Assembly: GCA_002104905.1 (NCBI GenBank)
Contig: MCFE01000177.1
Span: forward strand, 62,001 to 126,000
Direction of reading: 5' to 3'
Source: Basidiobolus meristosporus CBS 931.73
Lineage: Eukaryota; Basidiobolomycota; Basidiobolomycetes; Basidiobolales; Basidiobolaceae
Length of the DNA: 64,000 nucleotides
Each line of letters starts with the position of its first letter. Position 1 is the stretch's first letter. Of the stretch, positions 45,202 through 55,774 are shown piece by piece. The notes below the pieces were generated by a model. That model worked only from the letters and a program-made list of their open reading frames with translations, made no database searches and had not been told where the DNA came from. The position numbers and the translations under genes are program-made.

Positions 45202-46518
45202 ATGAAATCAGCCCTTGCTTTACTCATCACCATGTTGGCTGCAGCATCCATTGAAGCTGTCCCCGAGCATGGCCGCTGTGGCTCCGGCCTGGGCTCCTGC
45301 GCACCCGGCTATTGCTGTAGTAAATGGGGCTACTGTGGCACCAGCACGATCTATTGCACTGTAGGCTGTCAAAGCAGTTTCGGCCGTTGCGATGACTCCC
45401 AGGCGACAACCACCACCCAGGCTACCTCAACATCGACCCCTTTGAAGCAGCGCAATGAGCAGTGTGGTTCCGGATTCGGCGCCTGCGCACCAGGCTTGTG
45501 TTGCAGCGAATGGGGCTGGTGTGGTTACTCACCCGACCATTGTACCGGTGGATGTCAAGCCCGGTTTGGCCAGTGTAGTCCCGACAAGCCTACAACCACC
45601 TCCACCTCCACCGTTAACCCAACCCCAGGAACACTGAGATATCTTGATCAGAAGTGTGGCTCCGGCGTGGGCTCTTGTGCGCCAGGCTTGTGCTGCAGTC
45701 AATGGGGATACTGTGGCTACACATCCGATCACTGTGCCACGGGTTGCCAAAAGGAGTTCGGTGGTTGCGACAAGAACAAGGAGGCTAAGGTTATTACCAA
45801 ATGCACTGCTCCGGGAACTTTCGCCATCACCTTTGACGATGGGCCCAGTGTGTTGACCTCAGGGTTACTCGACTACCTGGATAGAGTGAATGTCAAGGCC
45901 ACCTTCTTCGTTAACGGACACAACGAAAAGAACGCAGACACCGGAAACCCTATCTTAAGCATCTACGACTTGGCCGACGTCGTCAAGCGTGCCTACAAAT
46001 CCGGACATCAAATCTGCTCGCACACCTGGGCTCACACCGATCTCATCACGGTCAGTGAGTCGAGGGTTGTCTACGAAATGACCAAGCTAAACCACGCCTT
46101 CGCGAAGATCCTCAACAAGGTCCCTACCTGTATGAGACCCCCGTACGGCGACACTGATGGCCCGTCTCGCAAGATCCTCCAAAAGATGGGCTACATCGTT
46201 GTGAATTGGAATGTCGACCCTGTCGACTGGAACCCTGTGAATTCCATCGATGAGATGTACCAGGAGTACATAGACCAGACCAGCTCTGCCAACCCACGCT
46301 TTGGGAAATTCATCTCCCTGAACCATGACGTCTGGAATACCACGGCTGACTTCCGACCCGAGAATTATCCCAAAACCATCCCCCTCGCTCAGCGCGCCAT
46401 CGAATACCTCCTGAGCAGAGGATGGAAATTGGTCAACCTTGCTGACTGTTTGAGAAGCGGGCCTCTCTACCGCGAGCCCAATCCCTCCGATGACAGTTGT
46501 GGGAAGGCATGTATTTAG
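45202..46518 (+). CDS. Secreted chitin-binding polysaccharide (chitin) deacetylase, CE4 with three CBM18
   Basis: A single-exon gene of 438 aa. ATG 45202 is chosen because the frame's earlier start is TTG and this ATG begins a clean signal peptide (residues 1-19, cut after ASIEA). Three chitin-binding type-1 (CBM18, hevein-like) modules follow at about 26-63, 88-125 and 152-189, each eight-cysteine and joined by Thr/Ser/Pro linkers. A NodB-type deacetylase domain spans about 205-405 with every CE4 motif: TFDDGP (210-215, catalytic base and metal Asp), HTWAH (274-278, metal histidines), RPPYG (312-316), DPVDW (339-343) and SLNHD (372-376). Such enzymes remove acetyl groups from chitin to give chitosan in the wall. 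There is no GPI signal, so it should be released or held by its CBM18 modules. Acetylxylan substrates cannot be excluded from sequence alone. Confidence 0.95.
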   Translation: MKSALALLITMLAAASIEAVPEHGRCGSGLGSCAPGYCCSKWGYCGTSTIYCTVGCQSSFGRCDDSQATTTTQATSTSTPLKQRNEQCGSGFGACAPGLCCSEWGWCGYSPDHCTGGCQARFGQCSPDKPTTTSTSTVNPTPGTLRYLDQKCGSGVGSCAPGLCCSQWGYCGYTSDHCATGCQKEFGGCDKNKEAKVITKCTAPGTFAITFDDGPSVLTSGLLDYLDRVNVKATFFVNGHNEKNADTGNPILSIYDLADVVKRAYKSGHQICSHTWAHTDLITVSESRVVYEMTKLNHAFAKILNKVPTCMRPPYGDTDGPSRKILQKMGYIVVNWNVDPVDWNPVNSIDEMYQEYIDQTSSANPRFGKFISLNHDVWNTTADFRPENYPKTIPLAQRAIEYLLSRGWKLVNLADCLRSGPLYREPNPSDDSCGKACI

Positions 46519-46549
46519 AGGGCTTGATTGGCATTGATTAACTGGTTGA

Positions 46550-46555
46550 AATAAA
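46550..46555 (+). terminator. Polyadenylation signal of the deacetylase gene
   Basis: AATAAA 32 bp after the TAG stop at 46516-46518. Confidence 0.6.
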
Positions 46556-47920
46556 CGGCCTATTCTTACGGTCCTGGACAGAAGACCTACACTTAGACCC
46601 AGGTATTTGATTGGCTGGTGGCTTGAATTGGGAATGGGCTACTATCGTCCGTCCCCTGTTTGGCGAACCTATGTATAGATGGTTGATGGGAATTGATCGA
46701 GCAGTCTGCCAATTCATCCTTGAAAAATAGCCGCGGTCGAAGCTTGGTAACCAATTGATTTCTTGCATCCGCGATGCTTCTTTGGGTTGGTGTGATATCG
46801 GTCGCGCAGCAAGATGATGAATCGTTGAGAACGCTCTATCCGGGTCGCAATACCAAGGCCACTTGCACTTGGTAATCAAGGCACTTGTTTTCTTGAATGG
46901 AATGGAATCCCATATGATGAAATCCCGATCCAAGTGGCTTAGAAGCTAGTACCAGCGGACTACGTGGACTGTACGTACTGACGGTGTAGATCAGTGAAAA
47001 TCCCACGAAAGCAGCGGTCTCTGAGTATTCATCATGGCCACACCTATTGATGTATATTAGAAGTTATATGACCTAATCTCATACCTGGCCAGTAGGTTGG
47101 AAACTCATTTGGCAAGAGATTTTCCCTCAAGACGTCGCGAGTAGATGGAAACCCCCCACGCTCTGCACGCATCTTTCCACCATAAATCCCGATTTCATCG
47201 GCCAGGGTTCGAACATCGTTCCTTTATGTTGGCTCAATAGCCCAGCGGGGGAAAATCCCCCCAATCGCTTCAGGTAAAAATCATGCTTTTTCGATGTTTC
47301 CCGATCACACCCAGGTTCCCACCATTTCCGTTTGGTTTACGTATTGTGTTGGTGAGTAGTAGCTACTACGCAATAGTATTCAAGGTGTATAGCCAGAATA
47401 GGTCGATCAAGCGGGTAGTGGTGGCTGCTTTCACTTGAGCATACTCTGGTTGGCTTTTTGTAGATCTTCGTGGAATGATTACATGGTTTATCACGTACCG
47501 ACACCTTTCCCATACGGATGCTGCCGAATCGATTATAGGTCAACGGGGATTTTCATGAAGATACAGCTGTCAGATATGCTGGTCAGTTTGGTCTCTTGAA
47601 TGGTGCCAGATAGAGTGGCTCTTAGATATCGGATACACATCTCGAGGTGGCCCAATCATGGATTGGTGTGTTCCAACTGTTACGGACCTACAACGATGAA
47701 AGCGAGCCTCTGAGTCTATTTGTGGAGGTCATGTCGTGCCGGTCATCAGAGGAGACTTTACTACTGGATTGAGCCATGCTGTGTTAGCCCTCATCTTCAA
47801 TGGTTGTGCTGAGAAAGAGTAAACACTCAGTGCTATTTGGTGTGATGGTATCTGGGCCGATTTGAAACCTCTAGCATAACCACCCTATGCCTGGGAATCC
47901 ACTGATTCCTCGACCTTCTT
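46556..47920. other. Intergenic island DNA, nothing recognised
   Basis: The longest frame (46538-46933, minus, 131 codons) overlaps the deacetylase polyadenylation signal and shows no motif. A GGTTCGAAC near 47207 resembles a tRNA B box, but no tRNA fold was found around it. Confidence 0.5.
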
Positions 47921-48679
47921 CTAGGTGGGGTGACAACTGTGGAAAGGAGAATACTTCTGTAGGAGCACACATTGCATACGCCCTGATCGCTCGTCACCAC
48001 CGATATATGGAAGAGACCGACTGTCGTACTTCTGATGGCGGTCAGAATCTCCAAGCCTCGTCCACGTAATAAAGCTGGAATAGGCTGGCCTCAGTAGGGG
48101 GATGACCAGTATTATGTAGCTTTTGAATGATGGCCCGAGAGAAAATAGGCTAGACAACTTGGCGGCCATCGGCAATGCGTGTCCATAGCTCGAAATCGGC
48201 ATGTCCATGTCACAGTTACCCTTCAGCAGCAATCCCTGCTGGGTTGAGTATATATCATCCACGACAATCACCTGAGGAGATGGATGTCCTAATCCAGCGA
48301 GGCGGTCGGTCAGAGAGGCACCCCCGCCTCCCAAAAGGCGCACCCCAGACTGGTTCGGTTGGTATATTTCAAGCCCAGCGCATCTAAGTTAAAAATATCC
48401 CGTAGCCGGGGTTGGAGATACCCACCATTCGACAGCATTGGTCGCGAGGGATGGGAGTTTCTCGAATATCGCGAGCTGATTGGTGTGCTCTAGCAGTCCG
48501 AAGTTGGTGTAAAGAGCCAATTGCATGAGGAGGAAGTCGCGCGGGCTCAATGGAATTGGGGATACACAAGAGCGATCAGTCGAATCGTCATCTCATCCGT
48601 AGAGGGGTACATTCCCATGCTCACAGTAACCTACGTGGAACAGACCCGTGACGTCTGAACCCTCTGAATCGGCCGTCAT
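47921..48679 (-). pseudogene. Unidentified coding-like region, possibly a decayed or spliced gene
   Basis: Minus-strand sequence looks coding in pieces. A short start at ATG 48679 (MTADSEGSDVTGLFH) is followed by a possible GTAGGT donor. A convincing stretch near 48420-48560 reads SPRDFLLMQLALYTNFGLLE and on to NAVEWW. Near 48210-48345 is RLLGGGGASLTDRLAGLGH. No set of splice sites joins these without a stop: the second join, with a 38 bp candidate intron, yields TGA. Either the intron model is wrong or the gene is broken. No family was recognised. A TATA-like run lies about 100 bp upstream (48780-48788). Confidence 0.35.
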
Positions 48680-48733
48680 TTTCTGATACCACGAATGTTC
48701 CTTTAGAGGTTCCCGGCAGGAGATTGGGGGCGG

Positions 48734-48758
48734 ACGAGCTGACGAACGACCAGCTCGT
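48734..48758. promoter_or_regulatory. Perfect inverted repeat in the divergent intergenic region
   Basis: ACGAGCTG (48734-48741) and CAGCTCGT (48751-48758) with a 9-base spacer, between the start of the unidentified minus-strand region and the Kre9-like gene. It could be a dimer binding site. Function unknown. Confidence 0.5.
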
Positions 48759-48846
48759 GGAAACTGCCAGCGAAAGGGCTATTTTTAAGCGAGGTCGGCA
48801 TGAAGGGGAGCGTTACCCGAAGATTGCGGCCTCGTACTGGGAGAGC

Positions 48847-48852
48847 TATAAA
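48847..48852 (+). promoter_or_regulatory. TATA box of the Kre9-like gene
   Basis: TATAAA within AGCTATAAATG, about 56 bp before the ATG at 48908. A run of about 12 C's (near 48888-48900) sits just before the start codon. Confidence 0.55.
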
Positions 48853-48907
48853 TGAAGCCAGGTGTCCACATTACTTCCGCCAACCAACCCCCCCCCCCCA
48901 CTTTGAA

Positions 48908-49704
48908 ATGATCCTCCAATCCATTCTAGCCATCTTTTCGATCGGCCTGTACCCGTTGTTCGCACACGCAGACCTCTATATCACCAGCCCGGTGAACTCC
49001 ACCTGGTCGGTGAATTCCGAGCACTATATCTCCTGGTACGTCAAATAAATCACCCCTCGCCATTCGACCCGGGCTAATCAAGTGTCTTAGGTTCGCCAGT
49101 GGGAATCAGTCCCATACCAACACATCGCTGACCCTGATGAACGGCCCACAGCTCAATCTTTTCCCCATCCTGGAGATTTCCCCGGCAGTCTCGGTCTCCA
49201 CTGGCAAGTTCCTATGGAAGGTTCCCGGGGACTTGGCCATGAGCGACACGTATGTCATCCGGGCGGGAAGCGGGGACCAGGCGTCCTACAGCACGTACTT
49301 CACCATTCAGTCCCAGCAAGCCCCCGACAACAGCTCACTCATTCTGACCAGCCCATCGGGCGGTGCATGGGCCCGAAATACCGATCGCAACATCACATGG
49401 TGGGGAATATCGCTGAACACATCTCCGATGTACGACTTACTAACCAGTGACTTCCTCTTCCTCGTTCCCACTCATTAGGAACACACGCGAAGGCGCGCAA
49501 CTGCCGCCCGTGATCAAGCTGGATTTGATGTCAGGAGATCCGACCAACCTGACCATCGCCAAACCCATCGCAGATCAGGTCAACACTACCGCTTTGTGGT
49601 TTCCATGGACGGTGCCTACCGACGTGGTGCCTGGGAACTATGTTGTCATGGCCACGGCCAATCAGACGGCCTCGTATAGTTCGTACTTCCAGATCACCGA
49701 GTAA
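48908..49704 (+). CDS. Secreted Kre9/Knh1-type (Ser-Thr-rich GPI-anchored membrane family) protein, two introns
   Basis: Exons 48908-49035, 49091-49429 and 49479-49704 give 230 aa. Introns are 55 and 49 bp, each GTACG...TAG, with CTAAT and CTAAC branch sites; both joins keep frame (S-W-F and S-P-M). Residues 1-21 form a signal peptide. Two tandem Ig-like domains of the Kre9/Knh1 N-terminal family follow. Each begins with a (I/L)TSP strand (YITSPVNSTWSVNSEHYISW and SLILTSPSGGAWARNTDRNI) and ends in a Y-(V/I)-(V/I)-R/M-A...SYS(T/S)YF strand. There are many N-glycosylation sites (NST, NQS, NTS, NLT). No GPI signal or Ser/Thr stalk is seen, unlike many family members. The family is tied to beta-1,6-glucan and wall assembly. 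It converges with the DPP III gene. Confidence 0.85.
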
Positions 49705-49741
49705 AGACACCAACACCCCCTCTACCGATCAATCCATTCCA

Positions 49742-49747
49742 AATAAA
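49742..49747 (+). terminator. Polyadenylation signal of the Kre9-like gene
   Basis: AATAAA 37 bp after the TAA stop. Confidence 0.6.
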
Positions 49748-50035
49748 CAACCATGATTCAACCCCACCATGTCCAAGTATCGACTGGTTGCATAGCCACC
49801 ATCCCTCGAAATTGTCATGCAAACCCCATGATTACCTTGGGTGTCGATGCATTCCGTACCCACCCTTTGTACCACTGTTGCAACCGTTGCACGAATGGTG
49901 AGTACACTCAGGGTCCGTGGGCCTCTGGCAATCAGGGCGCCACTTCGACCCCGTCATTTCACTTCAACTGGTCCCACCCAAACGTACAGCTTGGGGGAAA
50001 AGCACACCAACGCGCACATGACATCAAACTCATTA

Positions 50036-50041
50036 TTTATT
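50036..50041 (-). terminator. Polyadenylation signal of the DPP III gene
   Basis: TTTATT on the plus strand (AATAAA on the minus), 45 bp past the stop codon at 50087-50089. It leaves about 290 bp between the two convergent signals. Confidence 0.55.
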
Positions 50042-50086
50042 ACATTTTGCAAGGTGAATCCGGCGAACCCTCTAATCGACTCCATC

Positions 50087-52356
50087 TTAGATCCCTCTTT
50101 CCACGAATGACTGCAGGATACCTTCGACAGTGGCTGGGTACTCTCTGAGCTCGACCGAGTCGCCGACTAGCACCGTGTTGGCCTGGACGAACAGCTTACG
50201 GGGCTGCTTGTGAGAGATGACGATGTCACGGAGGGACTTCCACTCGTCGGGGACCCGGGTCATCTCAGCATACAACGCGGAGCCGGCCTCGAAGTCGGCC
50301 GTAGCCTTGTAGATCTGGAGCTTCTGGAGGAATGCGTGCATCGCCGGCATTCCCACCGAGTGAATCTTGCTGCGATCCAGGGTGATCACGGCGTCGGTAT
50401 TGTCTGCGTTGCGCTCGATCTTCACGAAGTCCTCCCCAGCCTCGAGGAGCACGCGCATGATGGCGTATCGGGCCATCATGTGGGCTTGGCCCCATTTCTT
50501 CGCGGTAGGATCGTAGAACTCCAAGCCGAGTAGACCGGCACGGGCCATGGACAACCATCCGATGTACATGATGTCGTCGGCAAGTCCGACGTCGTGGCTA
50601 GAGTCGGTGTGGCCGAACACCTCAAGCGCCTCCTTGTCGGTGGAAAGGAAGAGGGCGACCGATTCGGCACGGCACTCCTCGTATGACGAGGAGATGTTTT
50701 TGAACACGGATCCCCATGTTTGGCCTGGCTTGTACCAACTGGTGATGGGCTTCTTGGTGACCGGGGACACAGGAGGATTGCTCTGATCGAAGTTGAATTT
50801 CCCAGGCTCCTGCTCGGCGAGCAACTTGCCGGAGCCGTGGCCGAGCAACTCGTGGAGACCCACTTGAACCTCGAACGCGGGGCCCTTAAGTTTCTCGAAG
50901 AGGGCACGGTCTTGTTCGTTCAAGAATGGGTACTTCTCGCTAGGGGCCTTGGCGTTCAGGATGTTACCAAGACTAACATTCTTGAAGCCATAGGTCTGTC
51001 GGATGTCGTCATAGTTGGGGATGTTGATGCCTAAATCACCCCGGAGACTATTAATATCTCCAAACATGCGAGGCGGATTAGTGGCCACTTACCGGCAGGA
51101 ATGCCCCCGGTGGCAAAGGACATCACCTCCAAGGATGTGAAATCAGGCTTGTTGAACTTGTCCTTCTCGAACTCGACTCCCCTGGGAACAGAAACGGTAC
51201 TCAGTCAGCGGAGAGGGGTTGGGGAGAGATGGACGGCAGACACTTACCAAGGCAACTTCGAGATGAATTTCTCGGCGTTGTCGACGAGGACACCGAATTT
51301 CTTGGTGCGATCCTTATTCACCATAGCAACGAAGCCTTCCCACTCGGCACGGATACCAGCGGGGTCGCGATAGGTCTCGATGAAGCCAATGTTAGACTCC
51401 ACGGTAGGCCCGATGTCCTTGATCCAGAACTTCTGGGACTCCTTGTGTGCCTCAATGGAGCCAGTGGTGAAGCTCTCTGCGTACTTCTCCAACATCTGGC
51501 GCTGGTTGTCGTTGGCAGCATACTTGATAGCGGCCTGGATTTCGTCGGCGACCTTACGCATGGTCTCGTGGTAATCACCGTAGGTGATCTTCACGGACTT
51601 GCCCTCGGGAGTCTTGTGGACTTGGGGCTCCTTTTGCTGCGCGGAGGCGATCCTCACCTCAAACTCTGAGTCGGAAATCTTGAACAATCTACAAAGCCGC
51701 GGTTAGCACGGTATTCAGAATGCCCTCCTCCATCCCCAACCAAAGGCCTACCTGGTGTTGAGAGAGTCCACATCGATGGACTCAAGGTATCTCTGCACCT
51801 CCAGAATGTCCTTCTTCGCCACATTCTCCGAGTAGTAGTTCGACACGTGTCCGTCGTCCACGTATCCAAGTAAGTTCTTCGACTCGGGGGTGACGGAGTA
51901 GATGTTCTGTCGGACGGCCTCGAACAGCTCAGTCACCTTCTGGTTGGCCTTGGCTTTCACAATGGCCTCCAGGTCAGCTTCGGAGACGCGAGGGATAAAT
52001 TTGGTGTCGCCAAAGGATTTGTAGTTGGCCAGGTTGGAGAGGAATTGGCCCGCGTACTGAAGCCAGTGCTGGAAGGCCTCCTCACCGACTCCACTGGCAG
52101 CACGCAACTTCTCCAAATCCACCAGCTTTCCAGTGCTCTCTTCCTTGAACAAGGACACGATGAAGTCGAAGATCGTCTCGCTCTCCTTGGTTGTCTGGTT
52201 AAGCAACGCACGAGCGCCGTACCAACTGGCTCTGCTGATGTGGTGGGCATAGTGCTTCTCTTGTTCGTTCAAAAGCTCAAAGTGAGGGCGAATCTCCAGC
52301 TGGCAGACTGGGGCGTTTAGGTCAGCGTAGTATTGAGATTCCTTACTTGTGGTCAT
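50087..52356 (-). CDS. Dipeptidyl peptidase III (M49 zinc metallopeptidase), three introns
   Basis: Exons 51752-52356, 51248-51688, 51093-51181 and 50087-51030 (minus) give 692 aa, near the family's usual 700-740. ATG 52356 (MTTSKESQYY) is used because the earlier start in frame is TTG. Introns are 63, 66 and 62 bp with GTAGG or GTAAG donors and TAG/CAG acceptors. Every join restores conserved M49 sequence (NTRLFK, KLPWGVEFE, GIPAGINIPNYDD). The zinc site HELLGH is at residues 438-443, with its second motif EECRAE at 496-501, the spacing typical of M49 (HEXXGH plus EECRAE). There is no signal peptide. DPP III releases dipeptides from the N-termini of short peptides in the cytosol. It appears intact. 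Confidence 0.97.
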
Positions 52357-52408
52357 GTTGGGTGGAGACAAAGGGAGGTTGTAAGTGGCTCAGTTGCGAA
52401 GACACTCG

Positions 52409-52417
52409 CTTATATCC
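52409..52417 (-). promoter_or_regulatory. TATA box of the DPP III gene
   Basis: GGATATAAG on the minus strand, about 53-61 bp before ATG 52356. Two TTGGCCAAAAAT motifs (about 52495 and 52651) lie further upstream and hold CCAAT-type cores. Confidence 0.5.
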
Positions 52418-52741
52418 AGGCCCATGACGAAATCTCTTACGAATGATGAAACCTAACTGTGCTACACTAATCAATGTTGGAAGACGAGGTTCTATTGGCC
52501 AAAAATGGCAAGCCTCGATTGTTCGCATCGCTTCGTAGGTTGGATTGAATGCTGAGGAGCCCGCAACCCAACCCTGGGGTTGGTGAAGATGGCTCCATTG
52601 ATTCCAAATTCCCATGCATCCTTCGCATCCTACCAACATGGTAATACCATTGGCCAAAAATAGCGTTTTTTCGCGCTTGGTTTAGCTCCAATCATCGAGA
52701 TCAGCTTCAGCAAAGGCCCGTTCTGGGATTAGCTTACGGAA

Positions 52742-53540
52742 TTGTCTAATCATTTCTCCCATGTTTTGATCGCAATACCTGTCAATTCGAGGGGCATTTG
52801 TGAGGACTATCCCCTGATTCCTGGCGACAGACATAGTCATCTGGAAAGTGCAATTATCGTCGGTTTCACCTCATTTGATCTAGTTTATGCGTGCTACCGT
52901 GATGCTGAACCTAACAATACCAAACTTGACTTGATTCGCACTTTGACATTTGATATTGACGCTGTAACAATTGCACCACCTTTGTCTCGCTAAATGAAGT
53001 CCAGTGGGTTGCTGATGATGGTGCACACTCGGTTGAATTGATTATCCTTGCGCCCAAGCAGCCTACTGATGTAAAGGGTATTATTCAGATGACCTTCTCC
53101 AGAAGAAGCAGAGGAAGCGTGAAAATGGGTGTCTTCATAATCATTGCTGTGATACTACGCTGACTACGAAGCTCCTAGCCAAGAATGTGATTCTCATCGA
53201 TCATCGGATGGCTCCACGCTAGCTGCCATAGGGTTGGATGCTGGTCGGGTTAGCAGTTCAACGCGCCCAGCTACATGGCACCTACTTGGGTCTAGTTGGT
53301 TGCTTATGACTGGGCAGGTGATCAACTACGCTTTCACTGGTATTTTGACTGGGAAGATTTCGACAACTGTATCCAAAGATGGAGTTTTTGGGATTCTTCG
53401 GGAAACCGTTTCAATGCTTATTCTTATTTCCGAAAAGTTATGCGGAGTATGGAATGTCACCAATTCTCCACCATTCTTTAGAGTAGCACAGGTGGAGACT
53501 GTTCAGTGCTGTGGAATATGGCATAAGAAGTAACGGCTGC
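52742..53540 (+). pseudogene. Unidentified decayed gene
   Basis: Coding-like stretches in shifting frames. 52742-52993 ends at a stop just where another frame continues with SLNEVQWVADDGAH and ELIILAPKQPTD (about 52990-53090). 53296-53481 reads WAGDQLRFHWYFDWEDFDNC. Their composition matches the island, not the repeats. No family was recognised. The gene is probably broken by indels, though introns could explain part of it. Confidence 0.35.
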
Positions 53541-54299
53541 GTGACACGGCGGCTAAATGATTTTCCGCTGAAGATAGGTCAAAGCGAAAAAGGTGTTCTT
53601 TGGTTGCTGAAATCAATTACATAATTAACAATATTAGTAATAGACTCTAGGTATGTTATTAATGCTCTGTGCTTATATCTGGCCAATTAGCAAAAATCAC
53701 CCGGATTTTAATCACGCTATATATTTTCTTACGTAATGGATTATCTGCAATATACAATTGGTAATATCTCAAATATGCTCCAGGGTTTTCAAATATTGGA
53801 TAGTTTCTTCACATTGCATGCCCTCTATATGTGCTACAGTTAGTTGATTCAACTTCAGGATTCCTCATTTCATCCAAACTTCTACTTGGCCAAGTCATGG
53901 ATATTACCAACTATAATACAAGAACTTATCCATAAAATGCTTACTTGTGCAGATTATTTAATTATGTAGGTGTAATCCCAGAGAGGATATACTTCTACTA
54001 CAACATGATAGGCATTTGAGGCTGCAACAGATGCTTGCATGGCATTGAGTTGTGGAAATCTAGTGATTGTACTTCTATACTATTATCACTTATGTTGGTT
54101 AGTTTGTAGCTCATGCACATACCATTTGCAGCTTATATTCATTGTTGGAAATAGCTTAGATTAGCAGCAATGATGCTCAATAGGTGATGCATATCAGATA
54201 TTTAGAAATTATCCAACAATTATTGCAAATTTCTCAAATATACTTGAATGCTCACCAAACACCATCATTAAGACTTTGTCTTACTAATCTTAGATACTT
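53541..54299. other. AT-rich DNA, right edge of the island
   Basis: Composition returns to AT-rich from about 53600. No ORF, RNA gene or repeat boundary could be supported. Confidence 0.5.
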
Positions 54300-54670
54300 C
54301 ATATGACATCTTTTGTTGGAATTAATTTTAGATATATCAGTAGTATAGTTAGCACCTTGATGTGGGCACTCTCAAAGTGGCCCATGAAGCCCTAAGCTAT
54401 GTATATATATTCTTGTGGCCTTCTGGGTATATTCCGCATGCTTGTATTGCCAAGAGCAGTTATACCACATTTATTTTGAGTATATCATCAAATGAAAACC
54501 TCAGAGTGTACTTGTTCTCCATATCACACTTAATTCCTCCAAAATTTTGCCCCTAGCTATGAGCATTGAGCTGTGACTTCCTACATTGCCTATTACTGCT
54601 TCAACTGGTATACTTCCAACTACTCAAAAGCTGGCTATATATTCCTATGAGAAATTATTGTGATGGTCCC
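54300..54670 (+). repeat. Old copia LTR-gag fragment
   Basis: Resembles the second half of the copia-2 LTR (GCATGCTTGTATTGCCAAGA, ATCATCAAATGAAAACC), then a primer-site remnant (GCTATGAGCATTGAGCTGTG) and the first codons of gag. Strongly diverged, no frame. The left edge is approximate. Confidence 0.65.
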
Positions 54671-55199
54671 TTCAAGGGGACATCTCAAAGCTCAATTCCC
54701 ATGACTCAGAGTTATTGATGGTGCAGGTCATTGTGCAAGAGCTGCTGAAACAAGAATTGCACCTCAGATTTCACTAAAAACATGGTATAAAATTTTCATC
54801 ACAACAATTCCTAAGTTGCAATTAATTGGTTCTCTTTCATTTCTCTCACATACTAATCCTGGACACTGATTCACCTACAATTGTGTACATTGAATGACTA
54901 TTGCCTCTGTCTCACACTACTACTTTCCACATCAGCTGGTACTATTACTTTTCATGCAAAGAAATTAGTAAAATTCTGTGAATCTTCCATTTTAACTAAA
55001 TTGTAAATTGTGCTGACCTTTTAAGTCCCTATACCCAACACTACTTTTAAGCCCAATCTCACACTCAATTATTGGCTCCATTGAAAGTTTCTGTTCAACA
55101 TGTGTTTCTGCTGCAACATTGTTGCCCATGGCTTTGGCATGAACTCTGTATATGTAAGCCATTATTTGTTCACTGGTTCCCATATATGATATGCTTTAG
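54671..55199. other. AT-rich DNA, nothing recognised
   Basis: No gene or repeat could be supported. The minus-strand frame at 54992-55183 has no motif. Confidence 0.45.
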
Positions 55200-55400
55200 C
55201 TGGCACTGCAAGATCTATCACTTCATATGCTGGTTAGTGTAATAAATGCTTGCAATACTCAAGTGTGTTTTCTTTTGCACTGCTGTTGAAGAAGCACTGC
55301 AACCAATAGGTGATCCTATTGATGCTCCACAATTCCACTGTAGGAACTGTAATTGTTCCCAATTTCTTGACATTATTGCTTTGCCAGTCAGTGAGATCTC
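55200..55400. repeat. Long repeat LR, copy C, left piece
   Basis: Matches the start of copy B (about 21470-21590), with shared AATTCCACTGTA, TTGCTTTG and GAGATCTC or GGGATCTC. It breaks off exactly where a copia LTR starts. Confidence 0.6.
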
Positions 55401-55747
55401 TGTTGTAAAATAGATAATTCTACTTGAATATTTGCTTAACTTAGTCACTTAGATCATTATGTGAAAATCTTAGTGAATACTGACAAAATTCCTTGTTAGG
55501 ACTTACATGGAATATTTTCACCAAATATCAGGTACCCAGAACACAAAAATTTGATAAGTTGGCCAGTTAGCCCCAAGCTTTGCACACATGTTATTGGGAT
55601 ATTCCTCAATCTATTTTACATGTTTGTTGTGCCAAAATTATGAAAAAGTACAAGTACCACTTTTATATTCAATAAATCATCAAGTGAACACCACAAAATC
55701 TACTAGTTCTCCCAATCATTGCTAATATCTCCAAGACTCTTACAACA
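55401..55747 (+). repeat. Copia-2 family LTR with primer-site stub
   Basis: 347 bp, TGTTGTAAAATAG to CTTACAACA, followed by GGCTATAATCCCC, a mutated half-tRNA primer site, and about 15 bp of leader. Then LR sequence resumes. It is a truncated element: no gag follows and no duplication flanks it. Confidence 0.82.
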
Positions 55748-55774
55748 GGCTATAATCCCCAAGCTGTCACTCAA

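Noticed and set aside
46538-46933. A 131-codon minus-strand ORF downstream of the deacetylase gene.
   Set aside because: No motif or signal, and it overlaps the 3' end region of the neighbour.
47195-47225. A tRNA gene suggested by GGTTCGAAC.
   Set aside because: No A box at the right distance and no cloverleaf pairing around it.
49753-50148. A 131-codon ORF between the convergent genes.
   Set aside because: It overlaps the DPP III stop and contains its polyadenylation signal; no motif was seen.
50210-51669. Long plus-strand ORFs across the DPP III gene (for example 51229-51669).
   Set aside because: They are antisense shadows of conserved, spliced M49 coding sequence.
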